Below are positions 57,384 to 64,000 of a stretch of 64,000 bases of DNA, in pieces. Location of the stretch: positions 558,001 through 622,000 of the forward strand of contig NZ_WSUT01000005.1 of the NCBI RefSeq assembly GCF_009789535.1. Direction: 5' to 3'. Source of the DNA: Sphingomonas carotinifaciens (GTDB lineage: Bacteria; Pseudomonadota; Alphaproteobacteria; Sphingomonadales; Sphingomonadaceae). Under the pieces are notes generated by a model that was given only the letters and a program-made list of their open reading frames with translations, was not told the origin of the DNA and did not search any database. Position 1 is the first letter of the stretch. Every line of letters starts with the position of its first letter. Position numbers and translations under genes: made by a program.

Positions 57384-57502
57384 GCCGTGTCCTTCTTGAA
57401 CAACGATGGGATGAAAGCGCAGCGCTTAGCCCCGTTGCCGGCAAAAGTCAAAGATTGCGCGCCATGCAACGCGGGGGGCCACCGCATCGTTACGCCTTGG
57501 TT

Positions 57503-58708
57503 ATGTCCGACGACGCCGGTTCCTCCTCCGACTCCGCTCCCCAGCCGGTCTTTACCGTGGAGGGAAACCGGCTGACCCTGCTCGATACCGGCCCGCGCCG
57601 GCTGGATGCGGTGCTGGACCTGATCGACCGCGCCCGCCGCTCGCTGCGCATTCTCTACTATATCTATGCCGATGACGATGCCGGCCGCCGGGTCAACGCC
57701 GCGCTGATCGCCGCCGCCCGGCGCGGCGTGGCGGTATCGTTGATCGTCGACGGCTTCGGCAGCGACGATGCGGACGCGGATTTCTTCCAGCCGCTGGAAC
57801 AGGCCGGCATCCAGGTCTGCCGCTTCGAACCGCGGCTGGGGCGCCGCTATCTGCTGCGCAACCACCAGAAGCTGGCCCTGGCCGATGCTGAGGAGGCGGG
57901 GAACGCGCGAATCATCGTCGGCGGCTTCAATATCGAGGATGATTATTTCGGCACGCCTGCCGAACAGGCCTGGCGCGACCTCGGGCTGCTGGTGGAAGGG
58001 GATGCCGCCGCGCGACTGGCCGGCTATTTCGATGCGCTGCAGGATTGGGTTCGCCAGCCGAACGGCAAGATGCGCCACCTGAACCGCGCGCTGGCGCATT
58101 GGAGCGAGCGGCAGGGCGCCCTGCGCTGGCTGATCGGCGGCCCTACCCGCCATCTGTCCCCCTGGGCGCGCACCGTGCGGCACGACATGCGCCGCGGGCA
58201 CCGGATCGACCTGATCGCCGCTTATTTCACCCCCAGCCCGACCATGCTGCGCCGCCTCGACAAGGCGGGGCGGCGCGCCGCACAGGTCCGCGTCGTTACC
58301 GCCGCCAAGTCGGACAATGGCGCCACCATCGCCGCGGCGCGCTTCACCTATGCCGGTTTGCTGCGCAAGGGCGTGCACATCTACGAATATCAGCCGACCA
58401 AGCTGCATACCAAGCTCTACGTCATCGACGATGCCGTCCATATCGGCTCCGCCAATTTCGACATGCGCAGCCTGTTCATCAATCTGGAGCTGATGATCCG
58501 CATCGAGGACGCGGCCTTCGCCGCGCATGTCCGCGGCTATGTCGATGGCGAGATCGCCCGGTCGGAGGAGATCACGCCGGATCTCTACAAGACACGCACC
58601 GGCTGGCTGCAACGCGCCCGCCAGTTCACCGCCTATCTGCTCCTCGCGGTCATCGACCCCAATGTTTCCCGCCGCCTGAATTTCGGCATCGACGGCCAGC
58701 CGGGTTAA
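57503..58708 (+). CDS. Phospholipase D-like cardiolipin synthase family protein
   Basis: This 401-residue protein has two HxKxxxxD (HKD) catalytic motifs. The first is NHQKLALADAEE with ARIIVGGFN (about 134-158), and the second is HTKLYVIDDAVHIGSANFD (about 300-318). Between them is a linker typical of bacterial Cls. No N-terminal membrane anchor is present, unlike ClsA, so it is closer to ClsB/ClsC. It joins phosphatidylglycerol or transfers phosphatidyl groups at the inner face of the membrane. Its stop codon shares TTAA with that of gpsA. The start at 57503 is provisional. Confidence 0.85.
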   Translation: MSDDAGSSSDSAPQPVFTVEGNRLTLLDTGPRRLDAVLDLIDRARRSLRILYYIYADDDAGRRVNAALIAAARRGVAVSLIVDGFGSDDADADFFQPLEQAGIQVCRFEPRLGRRYLLRNHQKLALADAEEAGNARIIVGGFNIEDDYFGTPAEQAWRDLGLLVEGDAAARLAGYFDALQDWVRQPNGKMRHLNRALAHWSERQGALRWLIGGPTRHLSPWARTVRHDMRRGHRIDLIAAYFTPSPTMLRRLDKAGRRAAQVRVVTAAKSDNGATIAAARFTYAGLLRKGVHIYEYQPTKLHTKLYVIDDAVHIGSANFDMRSLFINLELMIRIEDAAFAAHVRGYVDGEIARSEEITPDLYKTRTGWLQRARQFTAYLLLAVIDPNVSRRLNFGIDGQPG

Positions 58709-59688
58709 GCCCCCTCGTCCCGCAATGGTCGCGCCAGCAGGTCGCCGATCACCGTATCCACCGCCTCGCCGCCCAGCAGGCGGCACACCGCATCGGTCAC
58801 CGGCATGTCGACGCCCACGCCCGCCGCCGCCTCGCGCAGCACCGGCGCGGTAAAGGCGCCCTCCGCCACCGTGCGCCGGTCCGCCAGCAGCGCCGCCGCC
58901 GACTGCCCCCGACCAAGTCCCAGCCCCAGCGAGAAATTGCGCGACGCGACCGACGAACAGGTCAGCACCAGGTCGCCCAGCCCCGACAGCCCGGCCAGCG
59001 TCACCGCATCCGCCCCGCGCGCCAGCCCGAAACGCGTCATCTCGGCAAAGCCTCGCGCGATCAGCGCGGCGCGCGCATTCTGGCCCAGCCCCGCCCCCTC
59101 CACGACGCCGCACCCGATCGCCAGCACGTTCTTCACCGCGCCACCGATCTCGGCCCCCACCACATCGGCGCTGGCATAGGGGCGGAACTGCGGCGTCGCC
59201 AGCCACTCGGCCAGTTGCGCGCGCAAGGCGGGCGCGGCACAGGCCAGCGTCACCGCGGTGGGCAGGCCGCGTGTCACCTCATGCGCAAAGGTAGGCCCCG
59301 ACAGCACCGCGATCGGCGAGCGCGGATGCTCCTCGGCCGCCACCTCGCTCATCAACCGGTGGCTGCCCGCCTCGATCCCCTTGGAACACAGCACCAGCGC
59401 CTGGCCATGCGCGGGCAGCGTCGCCAGCACCGATCGCATCGCCTGCGCCGGCGTCACCACCAGATTGACCGGCGCCTGCGCGACATGGGCCAGGTCGCCC
59501 GTCGCCCGGATGCGCGGCGACAGCGGAATGCCCGGCAGATAGGGCGCATTCTCCGCGGTCGCGTTGATCGCCGCCACCAGCGCCGGGTCGCGCGCCCACA
59601 GCCGCACCTCATGCCCCGCGCTCGCCGCGACCTGCGCCAGCGCAGTGCCCCAGGCGCCCGCGCCGATCACGCCGATCGTCTCGCTCAC
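58705..59688 (-). CDS. gpsA: Glycerol-3-phosphate dehydrogenase [NAD(P)+] GpsA
   Basis: GpsA makes sn-glycerol 3-phosphate from dihydroxyacetone phosphate for phospholipids. The 327-residue enzyme has the Rossmann motif [14 protein letters not shown] near the start, [26 protein letters not shown] and the catalytic Lys region [14 protein letters not shown], and [14 protein letters not shown]. It starts at a GTG overlapping the tsaD stop (GTGA). The tsaD-gpsA pair is conserved in alphaproteobacteria. Confidence 0.97.
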   Translation of the reverse strand: MSETIGVIGAGAWGTALAQVAASAGHEVRLWARDPALVAAINATAENAPYLPGIPLSPRIRATGDLAHVAQAPVNLVVTPAQAMRSVLATLPAHGQALVLCSKGIEAGSHRLMSEVAAEEHPRSPIAVLSGPTFAHEVTRGLPTAVTLACAAPALRAQLAEWLATPQFRPYASADVVGAEIGGAVKNVLAIGCGVVEGAGLGQNARAALIARGFAEMTRFGLARGADAVTLAGLSGLGDLVLTCSSVASRNFSLGLGLGRGQSAAALLADRRTVAEGAFTAPVLREAAAGVGVDMPVTDAVCRLLGGEAVDTVIGDLLARPLRDEGA

Positions 59689-60710
59689 GCCTTCACCCCC
59701 GCCCCGCGCACCGCCTCGGCATCCGGGTCCAGCGGCCAGCGCGGGCGCGCGGCGACGTCCAGCGGATCGGTCAGCCCGGCGGCGAAGCGCTCCACCCCGG
59801 CCCAGGCAATCATCGCGGCATTGTCGGTGCACAGCCATCCCGGCGGCGCGACGAAGCGCAGGTCATGCTCCGCTGCCAGCGCCTCCAGCGCGCCCCGTAC
59901 CGCGCCGTTCGCCGCGACCCCGCCCGCCACCACCAGCGCGGTCGCCTGCGGCGCCACCGCCAGCGCCCGGCGCGTCCGGTCGATCAGGCACTCGACCACC
60001 GCCAACTGGAACGATGCGGCGATATCGGCGGGGGCATGTCCGCCCACCGCCCGCGCCACCGCGCTTTTCAGCCCTGCAAACGAGAAATGCGGCTCGGCCG
60101 CACCCTTGAGCGGCCGGGGCAGCGGCACCGCGGCGGGGTCGCCTTCCTGCGCCAGCCGCTCCACCGCCGGCCCGCCGGGATAGCCCAGCCCCAGCAGCTT
60201 GGCGGTCTTGTCGAACGCCTCGCCCACCGCATCGTCGATCGTCGTCGCCAGCCGGCGATAGCGCCCGACGCCCTCGACCAGCAGCAACTGGCAATGCCCG
60301 CCCGACACCAGCAGCAGCAGATAGGGAAAGGCCAGGTCGCGGTCGGCCAGCCGCGGGCTCAGCGCATGGCCCTCCAGATGGTTGACCGCGATCAGCGGCT
60401 TGTTCGCCGCATGCGCCAGCGCCTTGCCCGTCACCAGCCCGACCATCACCCCGCCGATCAGCCCCGGCCCCGCCGTCGCCGCCACCGCGTCCACCTCGGC
60501 CAGCGTCACGCCGGCATCGGCGAACGCCGCCTGGATCAGCGGCTCTAGCGCCTCGACATGCGCCCGCGCCGCGATCTCGGGCACCACCCCGCCATAGGGC
60601 GCATGCGCCGCCTCCTGCCCCGCCAGCCGATGCGCCAGCACACGGCCCTCATCGGTAACCAGCGCGGCGGCGGTCTCGTCGCAGGAGGATTCCAGTCCCA
60701 GGATCAGCAT
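59685..60710 (-). CDS. tsaD: tRNA N6-adenosine threonylcarbamoyltransferase TsaD
   Basis: TsaD transfers the threonylcarbamoyl group to A37 of tRNAs that read ANN codons. The 341-residue ASKHA-fold protein starts [18 protein letters not shown] and has the iron-binding motif HLEGH (H111, H115), [11 protein letters not shown], and [13 protein letters not shown]. Overlap with gpsA indicates translational coupling. TsaB, TsaC and TsaE are not in the window. Confidence 0.97.
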   Translation of the reverse strand: MLILGLESSCDETAAALVTDEGRVLAHRLAGQEAAHAPYGGVVPEIAARAHVEALEPLIQAAFADAGVTLAEVDAVAATAGPGLIGGVMVGLVTGKALAHAANKPLIAVNHLEGHALSPRLADRDLAFPYLLLLVSGGHCQLLLVEGVGRYRRLATTIDDAVGEAFDKTAKLLGLGYPGGPAVERLAQEGDPAAVPLPRPLKGAAEPHFSFAGLKSAVARAVGGHAPADIAASFQLAVVECLIDRTRRALAVAPQATALVVAGGVAANGAVRGALEALAAEHDLRFVAPPGWLCTDNAAMIAWAGVERFAAGLTDPLDVAARPRWPLDPDAEAVRGAGVKA

Positions 60711-60794
60711 GCCCGTCCCCTTAACCCTTGCGCGCGCCCGATTCCACCCGCGCCCGCTTGTCGAATCCCCCCTCGCTGCGGCAAGGGGTGCGCC

Positions 60795-61706
60795 ATGGCA
60801 GTGTTCAGGCTCGGCACGCGCGGTTCGCCGCTGGCGCTCACCCAGGCGCGGATGGTGCGCGATGCGCTTCTTGCGGCGCATGGCTGGGGGGAGGATGCCG
60901 TGGCGATCGTCCCCATCCGCACCACCGGCGACCGGGTGCAGGACCGCGCACTGGCCGAGATCGGCGGCAAGGCGCTGTGGACCAAGGAGCTGGACCGCGC
61001 GCTGCTGGCGAACGAGATCGACGCCGCCGTCCATTCGATGAAGGATGTGGAGACGATCCGCCCCGCCGCGATCACCATCGCCGCGATGCTGCCCCGCGCC
61101 GATGTGCGCGACCGGCTGATCGGCGCGCCCGACATCGCGAGCCTGCGTTCCGGCGCCGTCGTCGGCACCAGCAGCCCGCGCCGCCGCGCGCAACTGCTCC
61201 GCCACCGGCCGGACCTCCGCATCGTGCTGTTCCGCGGCAATGTCGAGACGCGCCTCGCCAAGCTGGCCGCGGGCGAGGCCGACGCCACGCTGCTCGCCGC
61301 CGCCGGGCTCGACCGGCTCGGCCGCGACGATGTCGGCACCGCGATCCCCACCGATACCATGCTCCCCGCCCCCGCGCAGGGCGCGGTCGGGATCGAGACG
61401 CGCGCCGACGACCATGATGCCCGCCGCATCGTCGCTGCGATCGACCACGACGATACCAGCGCCTGCGTGCTGGCCGAACGCGCGCTGCTCGCCGGGCTGG
61501 CGGCGGATTGCCATTCGCCGGTCGGCGCGATGGCCTCGCTTGCCGGCGAAACGCTGCGCCTCACCGCCGAACTGTTGACCGAGGACGGCGCGGACAGCGT
61601 CGTCGGCACGGTCGAGGGAGCGATCGACGACGCGCTCGGCGCCACCCTCGCTGCCGACCTGCTGGAGCGGGCACCCCCATCGGTGCGGCGCCTGTTTGGG
61701 GCATGA
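60795..61706 (+). CDS. hemC: Hydroxymethylbilane synthase (porphobilinogen deaminase)
   Basis: HemC joins four porphobilinogens into hydroxymethylbilane. The 303-residue enzyme begins [18 protein letters not shown]. It has the active-site [22 protein letters not shown] and HSMKDV, and the dipyrromethane cofactor is attached at Cys239 in [13 protein letters not shown]. It is divergent from tsaD and overlaps hemD (ATGA). Confidence 0.97.
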   Translation: MAVFRLGTRGSPLALTQARMVRDALLAAHGWGEDAVAIVPIRTTGDRVQDRALAEIGGKALWTKELDRALLANEIDAAVHSMKDVETIRPAAITIAAMLPRADVRDRLIGAPDIASLRSGAVVGTSSPRRRAQLLRHRPDLRIVLFRGNVETRLAKLAAGEADATLLAAAGLDRLGRDDVGTAIPTDTMLPAPAQGAVGIETRADDHDARRIVAAIDHDDTSACVLAERALLAGLAADCHSPVGAMASLAGETLRLTAELLTEDGADSVVGTVEGAIDDALGATLAADLLERAPPSVRRLFGA

Positions 61707-62374
61707 CGCGCCCGCTCGTGGTCGTCCGGCCGGAACCGGGCGCCACGCGCACCTTGACCGCGCTCGCCGCCGTCGGTCTCGACGCGCGGGCCTGCCCCTT
61801 TTTCGCCGTCGCGCCGGTGGCCTGGGCGCCGCCCCCACCCGGCGATTTCGACGCGCTGTTGCTGACCAGCGCGCAGGCACTGCGCCAAGCCGGCCCAGCG
61901 CTGGCGACGCTCGCCGCGCTGCCCGTCGTCGCGGTCGGCCCGGCAACCGCCGCCGCCGCACGCGACGCTGGCCTTTGTGTCGCGGTGACCGGCGCCGCCG
62001 ATGCCGCCGCCGCGATCGCCGCCGCCCGCGCCCGGGGCCTTGCGCGTCTGCTTCATCTCGCCGGCCGCGACCGGATCGACGGGGGCGAGGCCGTGGTCGC
62101 GATCACCATCTATGCCGCAGAACCGGTTCCCCTTCCCCCCGGCACCGTTCGCGGCTTCGCGGAAATGGACGTCCTGCTCCATTCGGCACGTGCCGCGCGG
62201 CGGCTCGCTGCGCTGGTGGACCGCGATGGCGCCGACCGGGGCCGGATCGGCCTTCTTGCGCTCAGCCCGGCGATTCGGGACGCCGCGGGGCCGGGCTGGC
62301 GATACGCCCTTGCCGCCCCCCGGCCCGATGACGCCGCACTGGTCGCGCTCGCCTTGCAGCGGCTCCACGATTGA
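61703..62374 (+). CDS. hemD: Uroporphyrinogen-III synthase
   Basis: HemD closes and inverts ring D to form uroporphyrinogen III. The 223-residue product shows the weakly conserved family pattern: [45 protein letters not shown], and LHLAGRDR. Identity is supported mainly by position directly after hemC with a four-base overlap. The Ala-rich sequence is typical of the family in GC-rich alphaproteobacteria. Confidence 0.9.
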   Translation: MTRPLVVVRPEPGATRTLTALAAVGLDARACPFFAVAPVAWAPPPPGDFDALLLTSAQALRQAGPALATLAALPVVAVGPATAAAARDAGLCVAVTGAADAAAAIAAARARGLARLLHLAGRDRIDGGEAVVAITIYAAEPVPLPPGTVRGFAEMDVLLHSARAARRLAALVDRDGADRGRIGLLALSPAIRDAAGPGWRYALAAPRPDDAALVALALQRLHD

Positions 62375-62405
62375 CCGGAGTGACGGCCGGGGAGATAAAG
62401 CGCGC

Positions 62406-63293
62406 ATGAGCGACCCCATGCCGATCGATCGACCGCGCGCGCGCGGCCCCCGTACCGGCGTGCTCGTCGCGCTCGTCCTTCTCGCCTTTGTCGCCGGCCT
62501 GATCCTGATGGGCTATGCGATGAGGAACTTCGATCGCAGCGACGCGCGCACCGCGACACAGGCACCCGTCCAGACCGCCGCCGCCCCTGCCACCCCGGCC
62601 CAGCCGGCGCCCCTTGCCGACCCCGCGACGCTGGCCACCCGCGAGGCCGCACTTGCCGGCCAGCTCGCCGCTCTGGAGGCGCGCACCGCCGCGCTGGACG
62701 CCGATACGAACGCCGCCGGTCGACAGGCGACCCGGGCCGAGGCGCTGCTGGTCGCCTTTGCCGCCCGCCGCGCGCTCGATCGCGGCCAGCCGCTCGGGTA
62801 TCTCGAGGAACAGCTTCGCACCCGTTTCGGCGCGGTCGAGCCGCGCGCGGTCGGCACCGTCATCGCGGTCGCCAGCCGCCCGGTAACGCTGGAGGCCTTG
62901 CGTCAGGGTCTCGACACGCTGGCCTCGCAATTGTCCGTCGACGACAGCCAGGGCTGGTGGGAAGGGGTGCGCCAGGAACTCGCCGGCCTTGTCGTGCTGC
63001 GCCAGGCCAACAGCCCGTCCACCGCCCCCGTCGATCGCCTGACCCGCGCCCGCCACCTGCTCGATGCCGGCCAGGTCGATGCCGCGCGGGACGAGATCGC
63101 GCGCATGCCGGGCGCCGCCCGCGCCACCACCTGGGACCGCGCCGCCTACCGCTACGCCGCTGCCCGCCGCGCCCTCGACACGCTCGAAAACGCCGCCCTG
63201 ATGACGCCCCCCGCCGCACCGCCTGCCGCCCCCGCACCGCAGGCCGCCCCCCCCGTCACCACCACGACCGAAGCGAGCGGCACCCGCGCCTGA
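62406..63293 (+). CDS. Mitofilin/Mic60-like membrane protein of the heme cluster
   Basis: This 295-residue protein has a short cytoplasmic basic N-terminus, one membrane anchor (about 19-40), a Pro/Ala/Thr linker, and a helical region (about 80-110) of coiled-coil type (LATREAALAGQLAALEARTAAL). A C-terminal helical domain (about 110-265) follows, and a low-complexity Pro/Ala tail ends the protein. Bacterial Mic60 homologues of this layout lie in heme-gene clusters of alphaproteobacteria and shape intracytoplasmic membranes; the positional match is the main basis. Sequence similarity is weak by eye, so the call is provisional. Confidence 0.6.
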   Translation: MSDPMPIDRPRARGPRTGVLVALVLLAFVAGLILMGYAMRNFDRSDARTATQAPVQTAAAPATPAQPAPLADPATLATREAALAGQLAALEARTAALDADTNAAGRQATRAEALLVAFAARRALDRGQPLGYLEEQLRTRFGAVEPRAVGTVIAVASRPVTLEALRQGLDTLASQLSVDDSQGWWEGVRQELAGLVVLRQANSPSTAPVDRLTRARHLLDAGQVDAARDEIARMPGAARATTWDRAAYRYAAARRALDTLENAALMTPPAAPPAAPAPQAAPPVTTTTEASGTRA

Positions 63294-63418
63294 GACGATG
63301 ATGATTCCCTCTTTCCCGTTCGTGACGGGTGGAGGTCGAACAGGCTTGCAGAGCCGTTTCAGGAAATCACGTCGATGGACGGCCCCGCACACTGCAGCCG
63401 GATGACATCACCCTGATC

Positions 63419-63495
63419 CGTTCGTGTCGAGTAGAGATCGAGTAGCTTCGCAGGAGCGTATCGAGACAGTGCCAGACGCGGCGACGTGTCTCTCG
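63419..63495. repeat. Diverged 65-bp-family palindromic repeat (copy 3)
   Basis: CGTTCGTGTCGAGTAGAGATCGAGTAG starts it and GTATCGAGACAGTG continues like the copies at 37636 and 56704. The core differs (CTTCGCAGGAG instead of CGGCAAAGCC), and it carries an extra GTGTCTCTCGATATC tail. It occupies most of the gene-free gap 63294-63561. Confidence 0.55.
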
Positions 63496-63500
63496 ATATC

Positions 63501-63564
63501 AGCTTTGCGCCCCCCTCTCCAGGGAGGGGCTCGGCCAGTACAATCTTGATCGCGTTTGACTCTA
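63501..63564. repeat. Partial palindromic repeat (copy C)
   Basis: Its right half, GGCTCGGCC-x-GTA-x-AATCTTGATCGCGTTTGAC-x-CTA, is almost the same as in copy B (51119-51204). The left end is replaced by the 65-bp-family sequence. Its terminal TAG is the stop codon of the DUF72 gene. Confidence 0.6.
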
Positions 63565-64000
63565 ACGCCCACCAAGCCGGTCGATCAGCGCCATCGCGCC
63601 GTGGGGGGCGCGCACCTTGGCGCCGTTGATGAAGAACAGGAACACGTCGCGCGGAACGATCGGTGCTGCTTCACTGCCGATGCAGGTCATCCCCGCCGGC
63701 ACGCCACCTTTGGCCCACCCCGCCGCGGCAGCCCCCCACCCGTCGAGCGCCGCCGGGGCATAGCCGGCCGATTCGTCCTCCACCGCATTCTCCAGCCGGG
63801 CATAGACAAAGTCGCTTGTGGCATCGGGAAAGGTCGGCGCACCCTCGCTGTCGTCGAAGACCACCGCGACGTTCGCCGCGCGGGCCATCGCGACGAAGTC
63901 GGGCGTCTGGAAGCTCTCATGCCGGACCTGCACCGCGTGACGCAGCGCCACCCCGTCATGCTGCTTCGGCAACAGCGCCAGGAACGCGCCGAAATCGTCC
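63562..64000 (-). CDS. DUF72 family protein (C-terminal part; start outside window)
   Basis: Only the last 145 codons are present. They show the TIM-barrel-like DUF72 pattern DDFGAFLALLPKQHDG, RHAVQVRHESFQTPDFVAMAR, AVVFDDSEG and SDFVYARLE. The function is unknown; an iron-sulfur or nuclease link has been suggested for relatives, without proof. The frame is open to the window edge. Its stop codon lies inside the palindromic repeat at 63501-63564. Confidence 0.88.
   Translation of the reverse strand, partial: DDFGAFLALLPKQHDGVALRHAVQVRHESFQTPDFVAMARAANVAVVFDDSEGAPTFPDATSDFVYARLENAVEDESAGYAPAALDGWGAAAAGWAKGGVPAGMTCIGSEAAPIVPRDVFLFFINGAKVRAPHGAMALIDRLGGR

Noticed and set aside
37636..63564. A CRISPR array or similar from the many repeats
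   Set aside because: Copies are scattered singly in different gaps, palindromic and without regular spacers, and no cas genes are present.

Overview
The window is GC-rich, gene-dense chromosomal DNA from an alphaproteobacterium, most likely Sphingomonas or a close sphingomonad. The indications are the rpmF-plsX-fabH-ihfA-merR order, a class I PHA synthase followed by a phasin, heme genes followed by a Mic60-like membrane protein, GTG/TTG starts with 4-bp stop/start overlaps, and many dispersed palindromic repeats. This is inference from gene content; there is no rRNA or other direct taxonomic marker, and I saw no tRNA, IS element, prophage or CRISPR array.

Layout. 1-4.4 kb: end of a flagellar cluster (fliF partial, fliE, a sigma-54 activator, two flagellin genes each with a sigma-28-type promoter and a terminator). 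4.4-9.7 kb: marC-folD-DUF167-yggT, argB, yhhQ and a nucleoside transporter. 9.7-18.3 kb: pncA, 3-hydroxyacyl-CoA dehydrogenase, a lipoprotein, a PEBP protein, two membrane microproteins behind a sigma-54 promoter, a diguanylate cyclase, an exported peroxiredoxin, hisN and an AsmA protein. 18.4-23.5 kb: rpmI-rplT and pheS-pheT-epimerase. 23.5-36.8 kb: an orphan LolC/E-like permease of unusual base composition, prfC, an MFS carrier, the rpmF-plsX-fabH-ihfA-merR operon, a secreted M28 peptidase, an MBL hydrolase, a PabB-PabC fusion and an aspartate aminotransferase. 36.9-51 kb: exported msrA, pdeM, kup, alaC and an M20 peptidase, phaC-phasin, clpS, a Crp/Fnr regulator, murA and a large-subunit catalase. 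51-64 kb: a membrane LytTR regulator, DUF2306, an ATP-dependent DNA ligase, DUF1328, dps, a divergent GDT1-family protein, rpmG, rpoZ, a PLD-family synthase, gpsA-tsaD, hemC-hemD-mic60-like and a partial DUF72 gene.

How the genes work together. Most are core functions: translation (L20, L32, L33, L35, PheST, RF3, TsaD), lipid synthesis (PlsX, FabH, GpsA, PLD synthase), heme, folate (FolD, PabBC), arginine and peptidoglycan. Accessory themes are motility and sigma-54 control, carbon storage as PHA, and oxidative or DNA-damage defence (peroxiredoxin, MsrA, KatE, Dps, ligase, PdeM).

The best lead for something undescribed is a two-gene operon of 35- and 30-residue hydrophobic peptides (13121-13347, minus strand) behind a near-consensus -24/-12 promoter. 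Next are a hairpin that hides the ribosome-binding site of the DUF1328 gene, a TTGAT-N4-GTCAA dyad nested in a perfect 12-bp inverted repeat before the phasin gene, a three-way-junction palindrome after katE, and palindromic repeats whose terminal TAG is the stop codon of two unrelated genes.
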